Shown in pieces: positions 16,781 to 26,382 of a stretch of DNA of 64,000 nt; position 1 is the first letter of the stretch; every line of letters starts with the position of its first letter. Origin of the DNA: Achromobacter kerstersii (lineage in GTDB: Bacteria; Pseudomonadota; Gammaproteobacteria; Burkholderiales; Burkholderiaceae_B); contig NZ_CADIJQ010000009.1 in the NCBI RefSeq assembly GCF_902859595.1, forward strand, positions 62,001 to 126,000. The letters are read 5' to 3'. The position numbers and the translations under genes are program-made. The notes beneath the pieces are model-generated. The model searched no databases. It was not told where the DNA came from and worked only from the letters and a program-made list of their open reading frames with translations.

Positions 16781-16840
16781 TCAGCAGGTGTCAGCGCGAT
16801 TCAGCGTGATTCAGCGAGGTTCAGCTCGGTTCAGAATTTC
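16781..16840. repeat. Six tandem 10-bp repeats at the ppk2 3' end
   Basis: Units start exactly every 10 bp (16781, 16791, 16801, 16811, 16821, 16831), each beginning TCAG. The last unit supplies the ppk2 stop codon (TCA, TGA on the minus strand). Because the period is 10, consecutive units place a TGA in each minus-strand frame. Confidence 0.85.
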
Positions 16841-17646
16841 TCCGGAACGAATCGAATCGGCCGATCCGGCTCTTGATACCCCTGCGCCTTTTGCCGCTTA
16901 GGCAGTTTGACTTCGGGATGGGGCAGGGCTTTGTACGGAATGCTCTGAAGGATGTGGCTGATGATGTTCAGGCGCACGCGCTTCTTGTTGTTGGAGTCGG
17001 CCACGTACCACGGCGCATGGTCGGTATCGCTGGCGGCAAACATGTCGTCTCGCGCCCGTGAATAGTCGTACCAGTGGCTGTACGAATCCAGGTCCAGCTT
17101 CGACAGCTTCCAGATCTTGCGCTCGTCGTGAATGCGCGCTTGAAGCCGGCGGGTCTGTTCTTCTTCGCTGACTTCCAGCCAGTACTTCAGCAGGATGATC
17201 CCGGAATCAACGATCGCCCGTTCTACCAGCGGCACCGCTTTCAGGAACACCTTGGCCTGTTCCTTCGTGCAAAAGCCCATTACGCGTTCGACCCCCGCGC
17301 GGTTGTACCAGCTGCGGTCGAAGATCACGATTTCACCGGCTGCGGGCAGATGCGGCAGATAACGCTGCACATACATCTGCGTCTTCTCGCGATCGGTGGG
17401 TGAGGGCAAGGCAATGACGCGAAACACGCGCGGGCTGACGCGCTCCGTAATCGCTTTGATGGTGCCGCCCTTGCCCGCGCCATCGCGGCCTTCAAACAGA
17501 ATGCAGACCTTGGCGCCGCTATGCACCACCCACTGCTGAAGTTTGACCAGTTCGATATGCAGGCGGGCGAGTTCTTTTTCGTAGTCCTTGCCCGTCAGGG
17601 GCTTTGCTGTTTTCACGCTGTCTTCCGCTGCTCTTTTCTTGGCCAT
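16831..17646 (-). CDS. ppk2: Polyphosphate kinase 2 family protein
   Basis: A 271-residue PPK2 that uses polyphosphate to phosphorylate nucleotides (class I or III). Walker A is FEGRDGAGKGGTI at residues 51-63, Walker B is IVIFDRSWYNRAGVE near residue 110, and the lid-region Arg motif follows at SEEEQTRRLQAR. The start at 17646 has a perfect AGGAGG eight bases upstream; the longer open frame is rejected. It stands alone between an IclR gene and an AraC gene. The protein is cytoplasmic. Confidence 0.94.
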   Translation of the reverse strand: MAKKRAAEDSVKTAKPLTGKDYEKELARLHIELVKLQQWVVHSGAKVCILFEGRDGAGKGGTIKAITERVSPRVFRVIALPSPTDREKTQMYVQRYLPHLPAAGEIVIFDRSWYNRAGVERVMGFCTKEQAKVFLKAVPLVERAIVDSGIILLKYWLEVSEEEQTRRLQARIHDERKIWKLSKLDLDSYSHWYDYSRARDDMFAASDTDHAPWYVADSNNKKRVRLNIISHILQSIPYKALPHPEVKLPKRQKAQGYQEPDRPIRFVPEKF

Positions 17647-17774
17647 GATGTGCCTCCTTGAGTCGCACGAATTACTTGCGTATTGCTCTTGTATTGCTCG
17701 GGTATTTCCCACGTCCTTCGCGATTGTGAGGCGCGAGCCCGCCGCGCGTCCATGATGATTCCGGCGAAAAGCCG

Positions 17775-18701
17775 TCAGGCGGGATGCGAATGCGGATGCC
17801 GCCTGCGCCGGGTTTCGGACGGCGTTTCTAGAAACAGGTCGTGATAGCGCGCGGCCGCGTATGTGGAATACGGATAGCCATGCTGAAAAAAGCAATCGGA
17901 AACGGTCTGCTGGTTATTGCTGTGGGCCAGGTCCAGATAAACGTCATGCAGTTTTCTCAAGGCTAAGTAATGGCCCGGACTCATGCCGAAACAGGCCTGG
18001 AAAACATCGCGCAAGCTGCGTTCGCTGATCTTCAGGCCCTTGCGCAATTCGTCCACATGCACCGCCTGCTGCGGGTCGCGAAAGATGGCCAGCGCCAACT
18101 CGCACAGCTGGGGCAAGCGCAAGCTGGGCCGGCCCTTGTTCTTGTCGTGCGGCACACGGTTGGCGATCAGATTACGCAAGCGCTGCTCAACCAGACGGCG
18201 CCCCAGCGCGGGCGGGCAGGCGGGCGCCATCGACAGGAGCGCCGCCTCGCGCAGCGCGGCAACTTGCAGGGGGTCTGCTTTCACCATGTCAGCCGCGCTA
18301 GCCCAGCGCCGCAGCGTTTGCGCCGCAAAGCTGTCGTCCATCAATAAATCAGACGCCAGCGGCAGCGCGATGCTGACCCAGTCATTGGGGCCAGCGGCGC
18401 GGAAGACGAACCCTTTGCCAGGCGCCAGCACACCCATCGAATCCTGACTAAAGGGGACGCCATTCAGCCATGCCTGGGCGGGCGAGGGTTCTGGCAATAG
18501 CAAGGTCAGGTGCGTGGCCCAGCCCGCGGCCTCGCACAGGTTAGGCACCCGGGTGACGCCGCGTTGCACGTCGATGCCATCCACATCCAGATGGCCGGTT
18601 CGCCAGCCGCCGTCTTTGGAACCCAGCAGGAATACCCTTACGTCGGCGTGGAATAGAGCGGCCGCGTACGAATCAAACGACTCGAAGTGCTGCAATTTCA
18701 T
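17775..18701 (-). CDS. AraC family transcriptional regulator
   Basis: A 308-residue regulator. The C-terminal helix-turn-helix domain is present (VDELRKGLKISERSLRDVF, FGMSPGHYLALRKL, then the FFQHGYPYSTYAAARYHD second HTH). The second HTH replaces the usual GF..S.F..xF with GYPYSTYAAARY, a variant seen in EutR-like or OruR-like members. The N-terminal part (residues 1-180) is a cupin-like domain. It is divergent from the DUF3302/HlyD/outer-membrane-factor operon and may regulate it. Confidence 0.88.
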   Translation of the reverse strand: MKLQHFESFDSYAAALFHADVRVFLLGSKDGGWRTGHLDVDGIDVQRGVTRVPNLCEAAGWATHLTLLLPEPSPAQAWLNGVPFSQDSMGVLAPGKGFVFRAAGPNDWVSIALPLASDLLMDDSFAAQTLRRWASAADMVKADPLQVAALREAALLSMAPACPPALGRRLVEQRLRNLIANRVPHDKNKGRPSLRLPQLCELALAIFRDPQQAVHVDELRKGLKISERSLRDVFQACFGMSPGHYLALRKLHDVYLDLAHSNNQQTVSDCFFQHGYPYSTYAAARYHDLFLETPSETRRRRHPHSHPA

Positions 18702-18809
18702 CTAAGCCTCCACGCAAGAGAGCTGACGACATATTGCCGAAATTAGCATGGACTTAGCACTCCGTCACTGGCGAAAATGCAGCACACGTTCTCTTGCAAG
18801 GGGCTCTAC

Positions 18810-19193
18810 ATGTTTCTTGCCAAATCGCGGCGCCGGTTCGTGGCCGTAGCAACCGTTGCGCTGCTGTGCTTTCCCCTGACGGGACACGCGGTGTCGGGAC
18901 ACCTGGAGGACGCCATCGCGGATGTGCTCGTCTGGGTCGTGCTCGTTCTTGTCCCCATTCTGGCCATCTGGATCTTCTGGAAGCTGCACGTTTTGCCGGA
19001 AGTGATTGCCGAAAAACGTCATCACCCTCAAGCCGAGGCCATCAAGTCGCTGTGCCTGTTATCGCTGGTGTTTGGCGGCATGCTCTGGCCCTTTGCCTGG
19101 CTGTGGGCGCATACCAGACCCGTCGGATACCGGCTCGCCTATGGCCGCGACAAGCATGAGGAAGACGGGCCCGGTCCGGAAACCTTGGGTTGA
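18810..19193 (+). CDS. DUF3302 family inner-membrane protein (YiaW-like)
   Basis: A 127-residue protein with an N-terminal hydrophobic helix (VAVATVALLCFPLTGHA) and two more (VLVWVVLVLVPILAIWIFW; LCLLSLVFGGMLWPFAWLW). It matches the DUF3302/YiaW family, whose members sit next to an HlyD-family gene (YiaV) in enterobacteria. The start at 18810 follows AAGGGG; an earlier in-frame ATG at 18777 lacks a ribosome-binding site. The HlyD gene follows 18 bp downstream. The molecular role is unknown. Confidence 0.85.
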   Translation: MFLAKSRRRFVAVATVALLCFPLTGHAVSGHLEDAIADVLVWVVLVLVPILAIWIFWKLHVLPEVIAEKRHHPQAEAIKSLCLLSLVFGGMLWPFAWLWAHTRPVGYRLAYGRDKHEEDGPGPETLG

Positions 19194-19211
19194 CCATAAA
19201 GGGGCGCCGGC

Positions 19212-20354
19212 ATGCTTGAACTCATCTTGATGGTGTATGGGCTGTTGATTTGGCTGATCTTCATCAAGCTGAAGTGGCTGCCGTGGAACATCAAATCCCA
19301 GGTTGGCGTGGTGGCCATCGGGGCCGCCGGCGTGGCGGCGCTGGTGCTGATCATCAATGTGGTTACGCCATCGTCCAACGAGCTGCGCGTTGTCAATTAC
19401 GTGGTGGAAATCATTCCCCGGGTGACCGGGCGCGTGGTGGAAATTGCGGTGGAAGGCAACCGGCTGATCAAGAAGGGCGACGTGCTGCTGCGCCTGGATG
19501 CGGAACCCTATCAATTGAAGGTCAGGCAGCTGGAAGCCAAGCTCATCGATGCGCAAGCCACGCGGCAATCGCTGGACCGTGACCTTGCCGCCGCGCAATC
19601 GTTGACGGCAGCGGCCTTGGCGCAAGTCGACCTTGCCCGGATGCGCTTGCGCCAAAGCACCGCCTTGGCGGCGCGCGGCGCGGGCAGCCAGTACGACGTG
19701 CAGAGCTTTCAAAGCGAATTGAAAGTCCGGCTGGGCAACTGGGAAGCCGCGCGCGAGACCGAACGCAAGATCAAATTGAATCAAGAGGCGGTGGTCGACG
19801 GGGACCAAGTAGCCGTGGCGCAGGTCAAGGCCGAGCTGGACACGGCGAAGTGGGAACTGGCGCAGACCACGCTGTATGCCCCCGCTGATGGCTACGCAAT
19901 CAACTTGCAGGCGCGCGTGGGGTCATACGCGGCCGCGATACCGCTACGCCCCATCATGTCGTTTGTGGAGACCACGCAGCAGGTGATCGCGTTTTTTGAT
20001 CAGAATCAGCTGACCAAAGTCGAGGAAGGCAACGAGGTCGAAGTGTCGCTGCGCACGGTGCCCGGCCACGTCTTCAAGGGCAAGGTGGATTCCATTGTGT
20101 GGGCCACTTCGCAAGGCCAATTCCAGGCATCGGGCCTGCTGCCCGGCACCACCAGCGAAGGCGCGCGAGCCGATGCGCCCATGCAGTTCGCGGTGCGCAT
20201 TGATCTTGAAACGCCGCAAGACATGACGCTGGCGATGGGCGCCCGCGGTAATGCCGCAATCTACACGGACCGTCTGGGCGCGCTGCATATGGTGCGCAAA
20301 GTTATCTTCCGCGTGCAGTCCAAGCTGGATTATCTGGTTCTGAAGCTTCATTGA
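19212..20354 (+). CDS. HlyD family membrane-fusion protein (YiaV-like)
   Basis: A 380-residue periplasmic adaptor. It has two N-terminal hydrophobic segments (LMVYGLLIWLIFI and VGVVAIGAAGVAALVLIINVV), a biotinyl-lipoyl half-motif (IIPRVTGRVVEIAVEGN, then KKGDVLLRLD), a long coiled-coil hairpin (about residues 95-210), the second lipoyl half (LYAPADGYAINLQARVGSYA) and a beta-barrel domain. It links an inner-membrane exporter to an outer-membrane channel. The operon has DUF3302 before and a NodT-type channel 10 bp after, but no recognisable inner-membrane pump. Confidence 0.93.
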   Translation: MLELILMVYGLLIWLIFIKLKWLPWNIKSQVGVVAIGAAGVAALVLIINVVTPSSNELRVVNYVVEIIPRVTGRVVEIAVEGNRLIKKGDVLLRLDAEPYQLKVRQLEAKLIDAQATRQSLDRDLAAAQSLTAAALAQVDLARMRLRQSTALAARGAGSQYDVQSFQSELKVRLGNWEAARETERKIKLNQEAVVDGDQVAVAQVKAELDTAKWELAQTTLYAPADGYAINLQARVGSYAAAIPLRPIMSFVETTQQVIAFFDQNQLTKVEEGNEVEVSLRTVPGHVFKGKVDSIVWATSQGQFQASGLLPGTTSEGARADAPMQFAVRIDLETPQDMTLAMGARGNAAIYTDRLGALHMVRKVIFRVQSKLDYLVLKLH

Positions 20355-20364
20355 CGGGGCCGAC

Positions 20365-21780
20365 ATGCACCCGAACCGCATGATCGTTCCCCAACTTCTC
20401 ACCGCGATGTGCGCGGCCGCGCTGATGGCGGGCTGCGCCAACTTGGACGCGCCCACCAACCAGGCGATGGCCGAACAGGCCATGGAGGGCAAGGCAGTGC
20501 CTGAACACTGGGTCGCCAGCGCCAGGGTGGCGGCCTTTGATCCGGCATGGGCGGGATTTCCCGAACATGGAACCTTGCAAGCGTTGATTGATGAAGCACT
20601 GGCCAATAACCTGGACCTTCGTGTCGCGGCCAGCCGGGTGCAACAGGCGGCGCAGCAGGCCAGGCTGGCGGGCGCGGACCTGCTGCCCACGGTTGGCTTC
20701 GGGGCGCGCACGGCGACCGACCCCACGCCGGGCAGCGCATTTTCCGCCAATGGCTACGCCATCCTGATCAACTGGGAAATCGATTTATGGGGCAGGGCGC
20801 GCGCAGAGAAACGCGCGGGTGAGGCCGGATACCGGTCTACCGAAGCCGATTACGCATACGCGCGCCAGTCCATCGGCGCATTGACCGCCAAGAGTTGGCT
20901 TGCTGCGTTAGAGGCCACCGGCCAATTGGCGCTGGCGCAGGAACTTGAAAGCACGACCGGCGAACAGCTTGAACTGGTGCAATACCGTCGCCGCATTGGC
21001 AAGGTCAGCGAACTGGACGTGGCTTATTGGGCGCAGCAGCGCGAAGCCGCGGCAGATGTCGTGGCGCAACGGGAACAGGCGCGCATGCAGGCGCTGCGTG
21101 CGCTGGAGTTATTGCTGGGCCGCTACCCAGAAGGGGCCGCGCAAGCGAACGAAGCCATCCCCGACACCCCGCCGCCGCTTGCGCCCGGGCTGCCCTTGGA
21201 CTTGCTGGACCGCAGGCCTGACCTGATTGCGGCGCGCGAGCGGATGGTGTCCGCGTACTTCGGCGCCGAAGAAGCCAAGGCCGCGCGCCTGCCCGCGATT
21301 TCCATCTTTGCGGGAGCGGGCCGTTTCACGAAAGATTACTCGGGGCTGGCCACCAGCATGCAGAGCTGGGTCTACCCGGTGGGCGCATCGTTGATCTGGC
21401 CGTTGTTTGATGCCGGCCGCCGCCAGATCACGCTGGAACTGCGTACCGAGCAGCAGCGCGAAGCGCTGGCGTCCTATGCACGCGCCATCCTCACGGCCAT
21501 GGGCGAAGTGGAAAACGGATTGACGGGCGAGCAGCAACTGGCGCTGCGCGAGCGCGCGATTCAACGCCAGTATTCCGAAAGCACCCGCGCGCTGGAGCTG
21601 GCAGAGGTGCAGCGTCAGATTGGCCAGTTCGACACCTTCGATGTCTTGCAGCGCAAGCGCGATGTGTTGCGCGTGAAAGGCGACCTGTTGCATGTGCGCG
21701 CCGAACGGCTGGTTCAGCGCGTGAATCTGCATTTGGCGCTGGGCGGAAAGTTCAGTGTTGTCGATGTCCCTTCAGAGTAA
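20365..21780 (+). CDS. Outer-membrane efflux lipoprotein (NodT/OprM family)
   Basis: A 471-residue TolC-like channel. The lipoprotein signal ends in ALMAGC, with the lipid-anchored Cys near residue 24. Two OEP repeats are seen: one around LIDEALANNLDLRVAASRVQ and one around LPLDLLDRRPDLIAARERMV, the latter typical of the NodT subfamily. It forms the outer-membrane exit duct for the upstream HlyD adaptor. A GGGG-rich ribosome-binding site precedes ATG 20365. Confidence 0.94.
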   Translation: MHPNRMIVPQLLTAMCAAALMAGCANLDAPTNQAMAEQAMEGKAVPEHWVASARVAAFDPAWAGFPEHGTLQALIDEALANNLDLRVAASRVQQAAQQARLAGADLLPTVGFGARTATDPTPGSAFSANGYAILINWEIDLWGRARAEKRAGEAGYRSTEADYAYARQSIGALTAKSWLAALEATGQLALAQELESTTGEQLELVQYRRRIGKVSELDVAYWAQQREAAADVVAQREQARMQALRALELLLGRYPEGAAQANEAIPDTPPPLAPGLPLDLLDRRPDLIAARERMVSAYFGAEEAKAARLPAISIFAGAGRFTKDYSGLATSMQSWVYPVGASLIWPLFDAGRRQITLELRTEQQREALASYARAILTAMGEVENGLTGEQQLALRERAIQRQYSESTRALELAEVQRQIGQFDTFDVLQRKRDVLRVKGDLLHVRAERLVQRVNLHLALGGKFSVVDVPSE

Positions 21781-21823
21781 CGGGCCAGACGTACCGCAGA
21801 TGGGGTATGGCCCGCCAAATTTT
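21781..21823 (+). terminator. Possible terminator after the efflux operon
   Basis: CGGGCC (21781-21786) pairs with GGCCCG (21808-21813), with extra pairing of TACC/GGTA inside. It is followed by CCAAATTTT. It is directly after the outer-membrane-factor stop and before the aspT ribosome-binding site. The stem is weak, so confidence is low. Confidence 0.4.
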
Positions 21824-21857
21824 CAACGGCTAGATTCCGTTGAATAAGGAGAAGACC

Positions 21858-23546
21858 ATGGATTGGTTCGTCGCTACGCTCAAGGCCTATCCCGAAATCG
21901 CGATCTTCCTGGCGCTCGGGATTGGCTATTGGATCGGAGGAAAGAGCTTCAAGGGATTCAGTCTTGGGGCGGTGACGGCAACGCTGCTGGTTGCGATTGT
22001 CATTGGCATCCTGGGCGTGAAGATTTCGCCGAACGTGAAGTCGGTTTTCTTCCTGATGTTCCTGTTTGCGGTGGGCTATGGCGTGGGTCCGCAGTTTGTG
22101 CGCGGCATCGCCAAAGACGGGCTGCCACAAGCGATTTTTGCCGTGATCATGGCGCTGTTCTCGCTGGGCGCGGCCGCAGTTGCCGCTGTCCTCGCGGGAT
22201 ATGACCTGGGTTCGGCCGCCGGTTTGTTTGCCGGGTCCCAGACCATTTCGGCGTCGATGGGGCTGGCGACTGACGCCATCAACCGCTTGGGCAAGTCGCC
22301 GGAAGAAGCGCAGGCGCTGCTGGATGCGATGCCTATTGCCTATGCCGTGACGTACATCTTCGGCACGGTGGGGTCGGCCATCATTCTGGCGCAGATCGGC
22401 CCCAAGCTGTTGGGCATTGATCTGGTTGCGGCCTGCAAGGAATACGAGCAGATGCTGGGCGCGGGAAGCGGCGCAGAAGGCGAAACGCAGTGGCATGACT
22501 TCGAGGTGCGTGCGTATTCCGTGGCGCCCGAGAGCCCGTTCATCGGCCGTGCGGTCGGCGACATCGAAGCGGGTACGCAGGATGGCGTGCGGGCCTTTGT
22601 TGAACGCATCCGCCGCGACGGCAAGATCATCGAAGCGGATCGGACCACGCTGATCCAGGCCGGAGACATTGTCGCCATCGGCGGCAAGCGCGATCAGCTG
22701 ATTGCCCGGCTGGGTCCAAGCGGCCGCGAAGTGCAAGACGCCGAGCTGCTGGATATCAAGACCGAAGGCGTGGATATCTATATCTCGAACAAGAAGGTGG
22801 ACGGCAAGCGGCTGGAAGAGCTGGCGCGCTGGCCCGGTGCGCGTGGCGTATTTCTGAAGCGCATACGCCGTGGCCCGACCGAGACCGTGATCCCTGTGTT
22901 GCCGAAGACGCAGCTGTTCCGTGGCGACGTCATCACGGTGGTGGGGCGCACGCAGGACATCAACACTACCGCCAAGGAAATCGGATATGTGGACCGGCCC
23001 ACCACCGTAACCGATGTGGCGTTCATGTCGCTGGCCATCACAGTCGGCGCGCTGATCGGCGCCGCGGTGATCAATGTCAGGGGCATCCCGATCACCCTCT
23101 CAACGGCAGGCGGCGCGTTGATCGCCGGTATTGTGTTCGGCTGGTTCCGCGCGATTCGGCCTACCTTCGGCCGCATCCCTGAACCCACGCTCTGGTTCAT
23201 GAATTCCGTGGGCCTGAATGTCTTCATCGCCGTGGTGGGCATTTCAGCCGGGCCGGGGTTTGTGGCCGGCTTGCAGAAGCTGGGGATCAGCCTGTTCCTG
23301 TGGGGCATTTTCGCAACCGCCGTCCCGCTGGTCCTGGGCATGTTCCTTGCCAAATTCGTTTTCAAATTTCATCCGGCGCTGATCCTTGGGATTTGCGCGG
23401 GCGCTCGCACCACGACCGCGGCGCTGGGCATGGTGTGCGAAGCCGCCAAGAGCCAGGTGCCCGGCTTGGGATATACGGTCACGTATGCCGTCGGCAATAC
23501 CCTGCTGACCATATGGGGCATGGTCATCATCATGATTCTTGCTTAG
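21858..23546 (+). CDS. aspT: AspT family antiporter (aspartate:alanine exchanger-like)
   Basis: A 562-residue transporter with two hydrophobic halves (about residues 1-185 and 385-562), each an AspT/YidE/YbjL repeat with [26 protein letters not shown] and SGPGF-like segments. They are separated by two cytosolic TrkA-C (RCK_C) domains. Characterised AspT exchanges aspartate for alanine and couples to a decarboxylase to generate proton motive force. The start at 21858 has AAGGAG; the TTG at 21840 is rejected. The decarboxylase gene follows 9 bp downstream, so the pair probably forms a substrate/product exchange cycle. The substrate here may differ from aspartate because that enzyme is of the Orn/Lys/Arg type. 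Confidence 0.88.
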   Translation: MDWFVATLKAYPEIAIFLALGIGYWIGGKSFKGFSLGAVTATLLVAIVIGILGVKISPNVKSVFFLMFLFAVGYGVGPQFVRGIAKDGLPQAIFAVIMALFSLGAAAVAAVLAGYDLGSAAGLFAGSQTISASMGLATDAINRLGKSPEEAQALLDAMPIAYAVTYIFGTVGSAIILAQIGPKLLGIDLVAACKEYEQMLGAGSGAEGETQWHDFEVRAYSVAPESPFIGRAVGDIEAGTQDGVRAFVERIRRDGKIIEADRTTLIQAGDIVAIGGKRDQLIARLGPSGREVQDAELLDIKTEGVDIYISNKKVDGKRLEELARWPGARGVFLKRIRRGPTETVIPVLPKTQLFRGDVITVVGRTQDINTTAKEIGYVDRPTTVTDVAFMSLAITVGALIGAAVINVRGIPITLSTAGGALIAGIVFGWFRAIRPTFGRIPEPTLWFMNSVGLNVFIAVVGISAGPGFVAGLQKLGISLFLWGIFATAVPLVLGMFLAKFVFKFHPALILGICAGARTTTAALGMVCEAAKSQVPGLGYTVTYAVGNTLLTIWGMVIIMILA

Positions 23547-23555
23547 GAGAGCACC

Positions 23556-26312
23556 ATGACCCGTGACACAAATACTCCGCAGCATCTGGACCATCTGTTT
23601 TCGAATTCCGCCGCCCGGGCTGACCGGTGGCGCGACATGAATGCCAAGGCGCAGGCCTGGGCCGCCGCGGAACGAAGCGGCAAGCGCCATTCGGGCGGCG
23701 AGGCCGTGCAGCAGGCGTTGGCGGAATTGCGCGCGCTGGAAAGCTACTTCGCTTATCCCGGCGCGCACTTGCTGCACGCGCTGGACGACCGTTTGGCCGA
23801 AGGCGATGCGATAGGCGTGGCGCGCCTGGTGCTTCGCATGAGCGGCGCCTTGCTCTCTGGCAGCTACCGTTACGACAACAGCGAATGGGAAGTGGCTGAC
23901 GAGACCTCTACCGATGTCCCCGACCGCCTGCCGCCCGGCTTGGGCGCGGGCGCACAGCGGCGGCCGTATTTCGAAACCCTGTTCGTGAACGCGATGTCTC
24001 CTGCACGTTCGGCGGCCATTTGCCAAGAGATCCGGCAACTGCGCCGGGCCGAAGATGGCCTGGTCTACGAACCCGTGCTGGTCGGCACCTTCGAAGACGC
24101 GGTACTGGCGACCATTCTTAACGGCAAGATCGAGGCGGTTGTCATCTATGACGGCGTGCCCTTTGGCTCCAAGCACGACACCCCGGTGCTGCGCGACTTC
24201 CTGACGGTGTATCAGCACATGGAGCCCTCTGCGGGCGAGACCCAAGAGGCGGGCCTCAAGCTGGCCCGTTTCATCGCCAACATCCGGCCGGAACTGGATG
24301 TCTATCTGCTGACCGACCGCAACGTCGAGCAGCTGGCGGGCGACCCGGCAGCGTCAGCGATCCGCCGCGTGTTCTATGAAGCTGAAGAACCCATGGAGGT
24401 CCACCTCAACATCCTGGAAGGCGTGCGCGACCGGCAGTCGACCCCGCACTTCGACAATCTCAAGCTCTATGCCTCGCGGCCGATCAGCACGTTTCACGCG
24501 CTGCCGATTGCGCGCGGCAAGTCCATCATCAAGTCGAACTGGATACGCGACTTCGGCGAGTTCTATGGCTTGAATCTGTTCCTGGCGGAAACGTCGGCCA
24601 CGACAGGCGGGCTGGACAGCATGCTGGAGCCCACGGGCAACATCAAGCTTGCGCAAGAAAAGTTCGCGCGCGCAGTCGGTGCGGACCACGTTTTTTTCGT
24701 GACCAACGGCACGTCCACCTCGAACAAGATGGTCTACCAGGCCGTGACCAAGCCGGGCGACATCGTCATCGTCGACCGCAACTGCCATAAGTCTCACCAC
24801 TACGGCATGGTGCTGTCCGGCGCGCAGCCGCTCTACGTTGAAGCGTTTCCGATGACGGAATATTCGATGTACGGCGCGGTGCCGCTGGCCACCATCAAGC
24901 GGGCGTTATTGGATCTCAAAGCGGAAGGGCGGCTCGACAAGGTGTCGATGATCACGCTGACCAACTGCACGTTCGATGGCCATATCTACAACACGCGCCG
25001 CGTCATGGCGGAATGCCTGGCCATCAAGCCAGACCTGATTTTTCTTTGGGACGAAGCCTGGTTCGGCTTTGCCCGGTGGTCACCGTTCCTGCGTCCCAGA
25101 ACGGCCATGGGCGCGGCCGCCGCGCTTGAGCAATGGCGTGACGACCCAGCCGCCATGGAGGAATGGAACGCCCAGGTCAAGGAACTGGGCGAAGACCTGG
25201 ACCCGAAAGACCCGCGCGTGATGGAACGGCAATTGGTGCCGAACCCGCAAACCATGCGCATCCGTGTCTATGAAACGGACTCCGTTCACAAGTCCATGTC
25301 GAGCCTGCGGCAAGGGTCGATTGTGGCTGTGCGCGATGAAGACTACGACCATCACATCTCGGCGTTTCACGAAGCCGTCTTCATTCACGCATCGACCTCG
25401 CCGAACGCGCAGATCATCGCTTCGCTGGATGTCGCTCGGCGCCAGATGGAGCTCGAAGGGTACGAGCTGGTCATGCGCGCGATTGAAGTCGCGTTGGCCA
25501 TACGCCGCGAAGTGGCCAAGCATCCGCTGATCTCGAAGTACTTCAGCGTGCTGGGAGCCGACAAGATGATCCCGGAGGCGTATCGCGGCTCGGGCTTTTC
25601 TGACTACATGCAGCCGGGCATGACCTGGCTGACCGCCGTGAAGGCGTTGAAGGACGACGAGTTCTGCCTGGACCCCACCCGGTTGACGCTGGTGTGCGGT
25701 ACGGCGGGATTCGACGGCACCACCTTCAAGAACCTGCTGGCCTCCAAGTACAACATCCAGCTGAACAAGACCTCGCGCAATAGCGCGCTGTTGCAAAGCA
25801 ATATCAACAACACGCGCAGCGACGTGGCCGCGTTGATCAAGGTGCTGTTGGAGATCTCCCAAGATATTGAGGCCCGGCTCAAGTCCGAAGGGGAGGAAGG
25901 GCGAATGGCGTTCGCCGCCAAGGTCAAGAGCTTGATGGAAGACGTGCCCAGCCTGCCCAACTTCAGCAGCTTTCACGATGGTTACCGCGACAATCCCGCC
26001 AGCACCACGTCGGAAGGCAATATGCGCACCGCCTTCTTCGCGGCCTACAACGAGGACGAGTGCGAGTACCTGCCCTTGACCAGCCCCAAGCTGGACGAAC
26101 GCCTGGCGAATGGCCCGGAACTGGTATCGGCAAACTTTGTGATCCCGTATCCGCCCGGCTTTCCCATCATGGTGCCTGGCCAGATCATCGATGCCGGCAC
26201 CATCGAATTCATGCGCAAGCTGGATGTGAAGGAAATCCACGGCTATCAGGCGGCGCGCGGGATCAAGCTGATTCAGCCATCTGCAATAGGGAAGAAGGGG
26301 GGCACGAAGTAG
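23556..26312 (+). CDS. Orn/Lys/Arg decarboxylase family PLP enzyme, long form
   Basis: A 918-residue fold-type I PLP enzyme. The Schiff-base lysine is Lys579 in DSVHKSMSSLRQGS; the PLP-phosphate and pocket motifs TNGTSTSNKMV and FLWDEAWFG precede it. The C-terminal domain includes the PYPPGFPIMVPGQ signature typical of ornithine/lysine/arginine decarboxylases. AdiA/CadA/SpeF proteins are about 710-755 residues, with lysine near 355-386, so this enzyme carries roughly 190 extra N-terminal residues. That segment starts with a helical region (1-90), followed by the receiver-like wing domain (FEDAVLATILNGKIEAVVIY). It is coupled to an AspT-type exchanger, suggesting a decarboxylation/antiport system for acid tolerance or energy. 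Substrate is uncertain. Confidence 0.88.
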   Translation: MTRDTNTPQHLDHLFSNSAARADRWRDMNAKAQAWAAAERSGKRHSGGEAVQQALAELRALESYFAYPGAHLLHALDDRLAEGDAIGVARLVLRMSGALLSGSYRYDNSEWEVADETSTDVPDRLPPGLGAGAQRRPYFETLFVNAMSPARSAAICQEIRQLRRAEDGLVYEPVLVGTFEDAVLATILNGKIEAVVIYDGVPFGSKHDTPVLRDFLTVYQHMEPSAGETQEAGLKLARFIANIRPELDVYLLTDRNVEQLAGDPAASAIRRVFYEAEEPMEVHLNILEGVRDRQSTPHFDNLKLYASRPISTFHALPIARGKSIIKSNWIRDFGEFYGLNLFLAETSATTGGLDSMLEPTGNIKLAQEKFARAVGADHVFFVTNGTSTSNKMVYQAVTKPGDIVIVDRNCHKSHHYGMVLSGAQPLYVEAFPMTEYSMYGAVPLATIKRALLDLKAEGRLDKVSMITLTNCTFDGHIYNTRRVMAECLAIKPDLIFLWDEAWFGFARWSPFLRPRTAMGAAAALEQWRDDPAAMEEWNAQVKELGEDLDPKDPRVMERQLVPNPQTMRIRVYETDSVHKSMSSLRQGSIVAVRDEDYDHHISAFHEAVFIHASTSPNAQIIASLDVARRQMELEGYELVMRAIEVALAIRREVAKHPLISKYFSVLGADKMIPEAYRGSGFSDYMQPGMTWLTAVKALKDDEFCLDPTRLTLVCGTAGFDGTTFKNLLASKYNIQLNKTSRNSALLQSNINNTRSDVAALIKVLLEISQDIEARLKSEGEEGRMAFAAKVKSLMEDVPSLPNFSSFHDGYRDNPASTTSEGNMRTAFFAAYNEDECEYLPLTSPKLDERLANGPELVSANFVIPYPPGFPIMVPGQIIDAGTIEFMRKLDVKEIHGYQAARGIKLIQPSAIGKKGGTK

Positions 26313-26327
26313 GTCTACGCCGGGGTT

Positions 26328-26361
26328 GGCCGCGCCGCCGCATTGCGACGGGGGCGCGGCC
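26328..26361. terminator. GC-rich stem-loop downstream of the decarboxylase gene
   Basis: GGCCGCGCC (26328-26336) pairs perfectly with GGCGCGGCC (26353-26361) around a 16-base loop. There is no T-tract, so it may act as a Rho-dependent or 3'-end-stabilising hairpin between convergent genes. Confidence 0.4.
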
Positions 26362-26382
26362 CGGGCGTTCGTGACGTGCGCG

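Noticed and set aside
16781..16840. CRISPR-like array
   Set aside because: Units are contiguous 10-bp repeats without spacers, and no cas genes are near.
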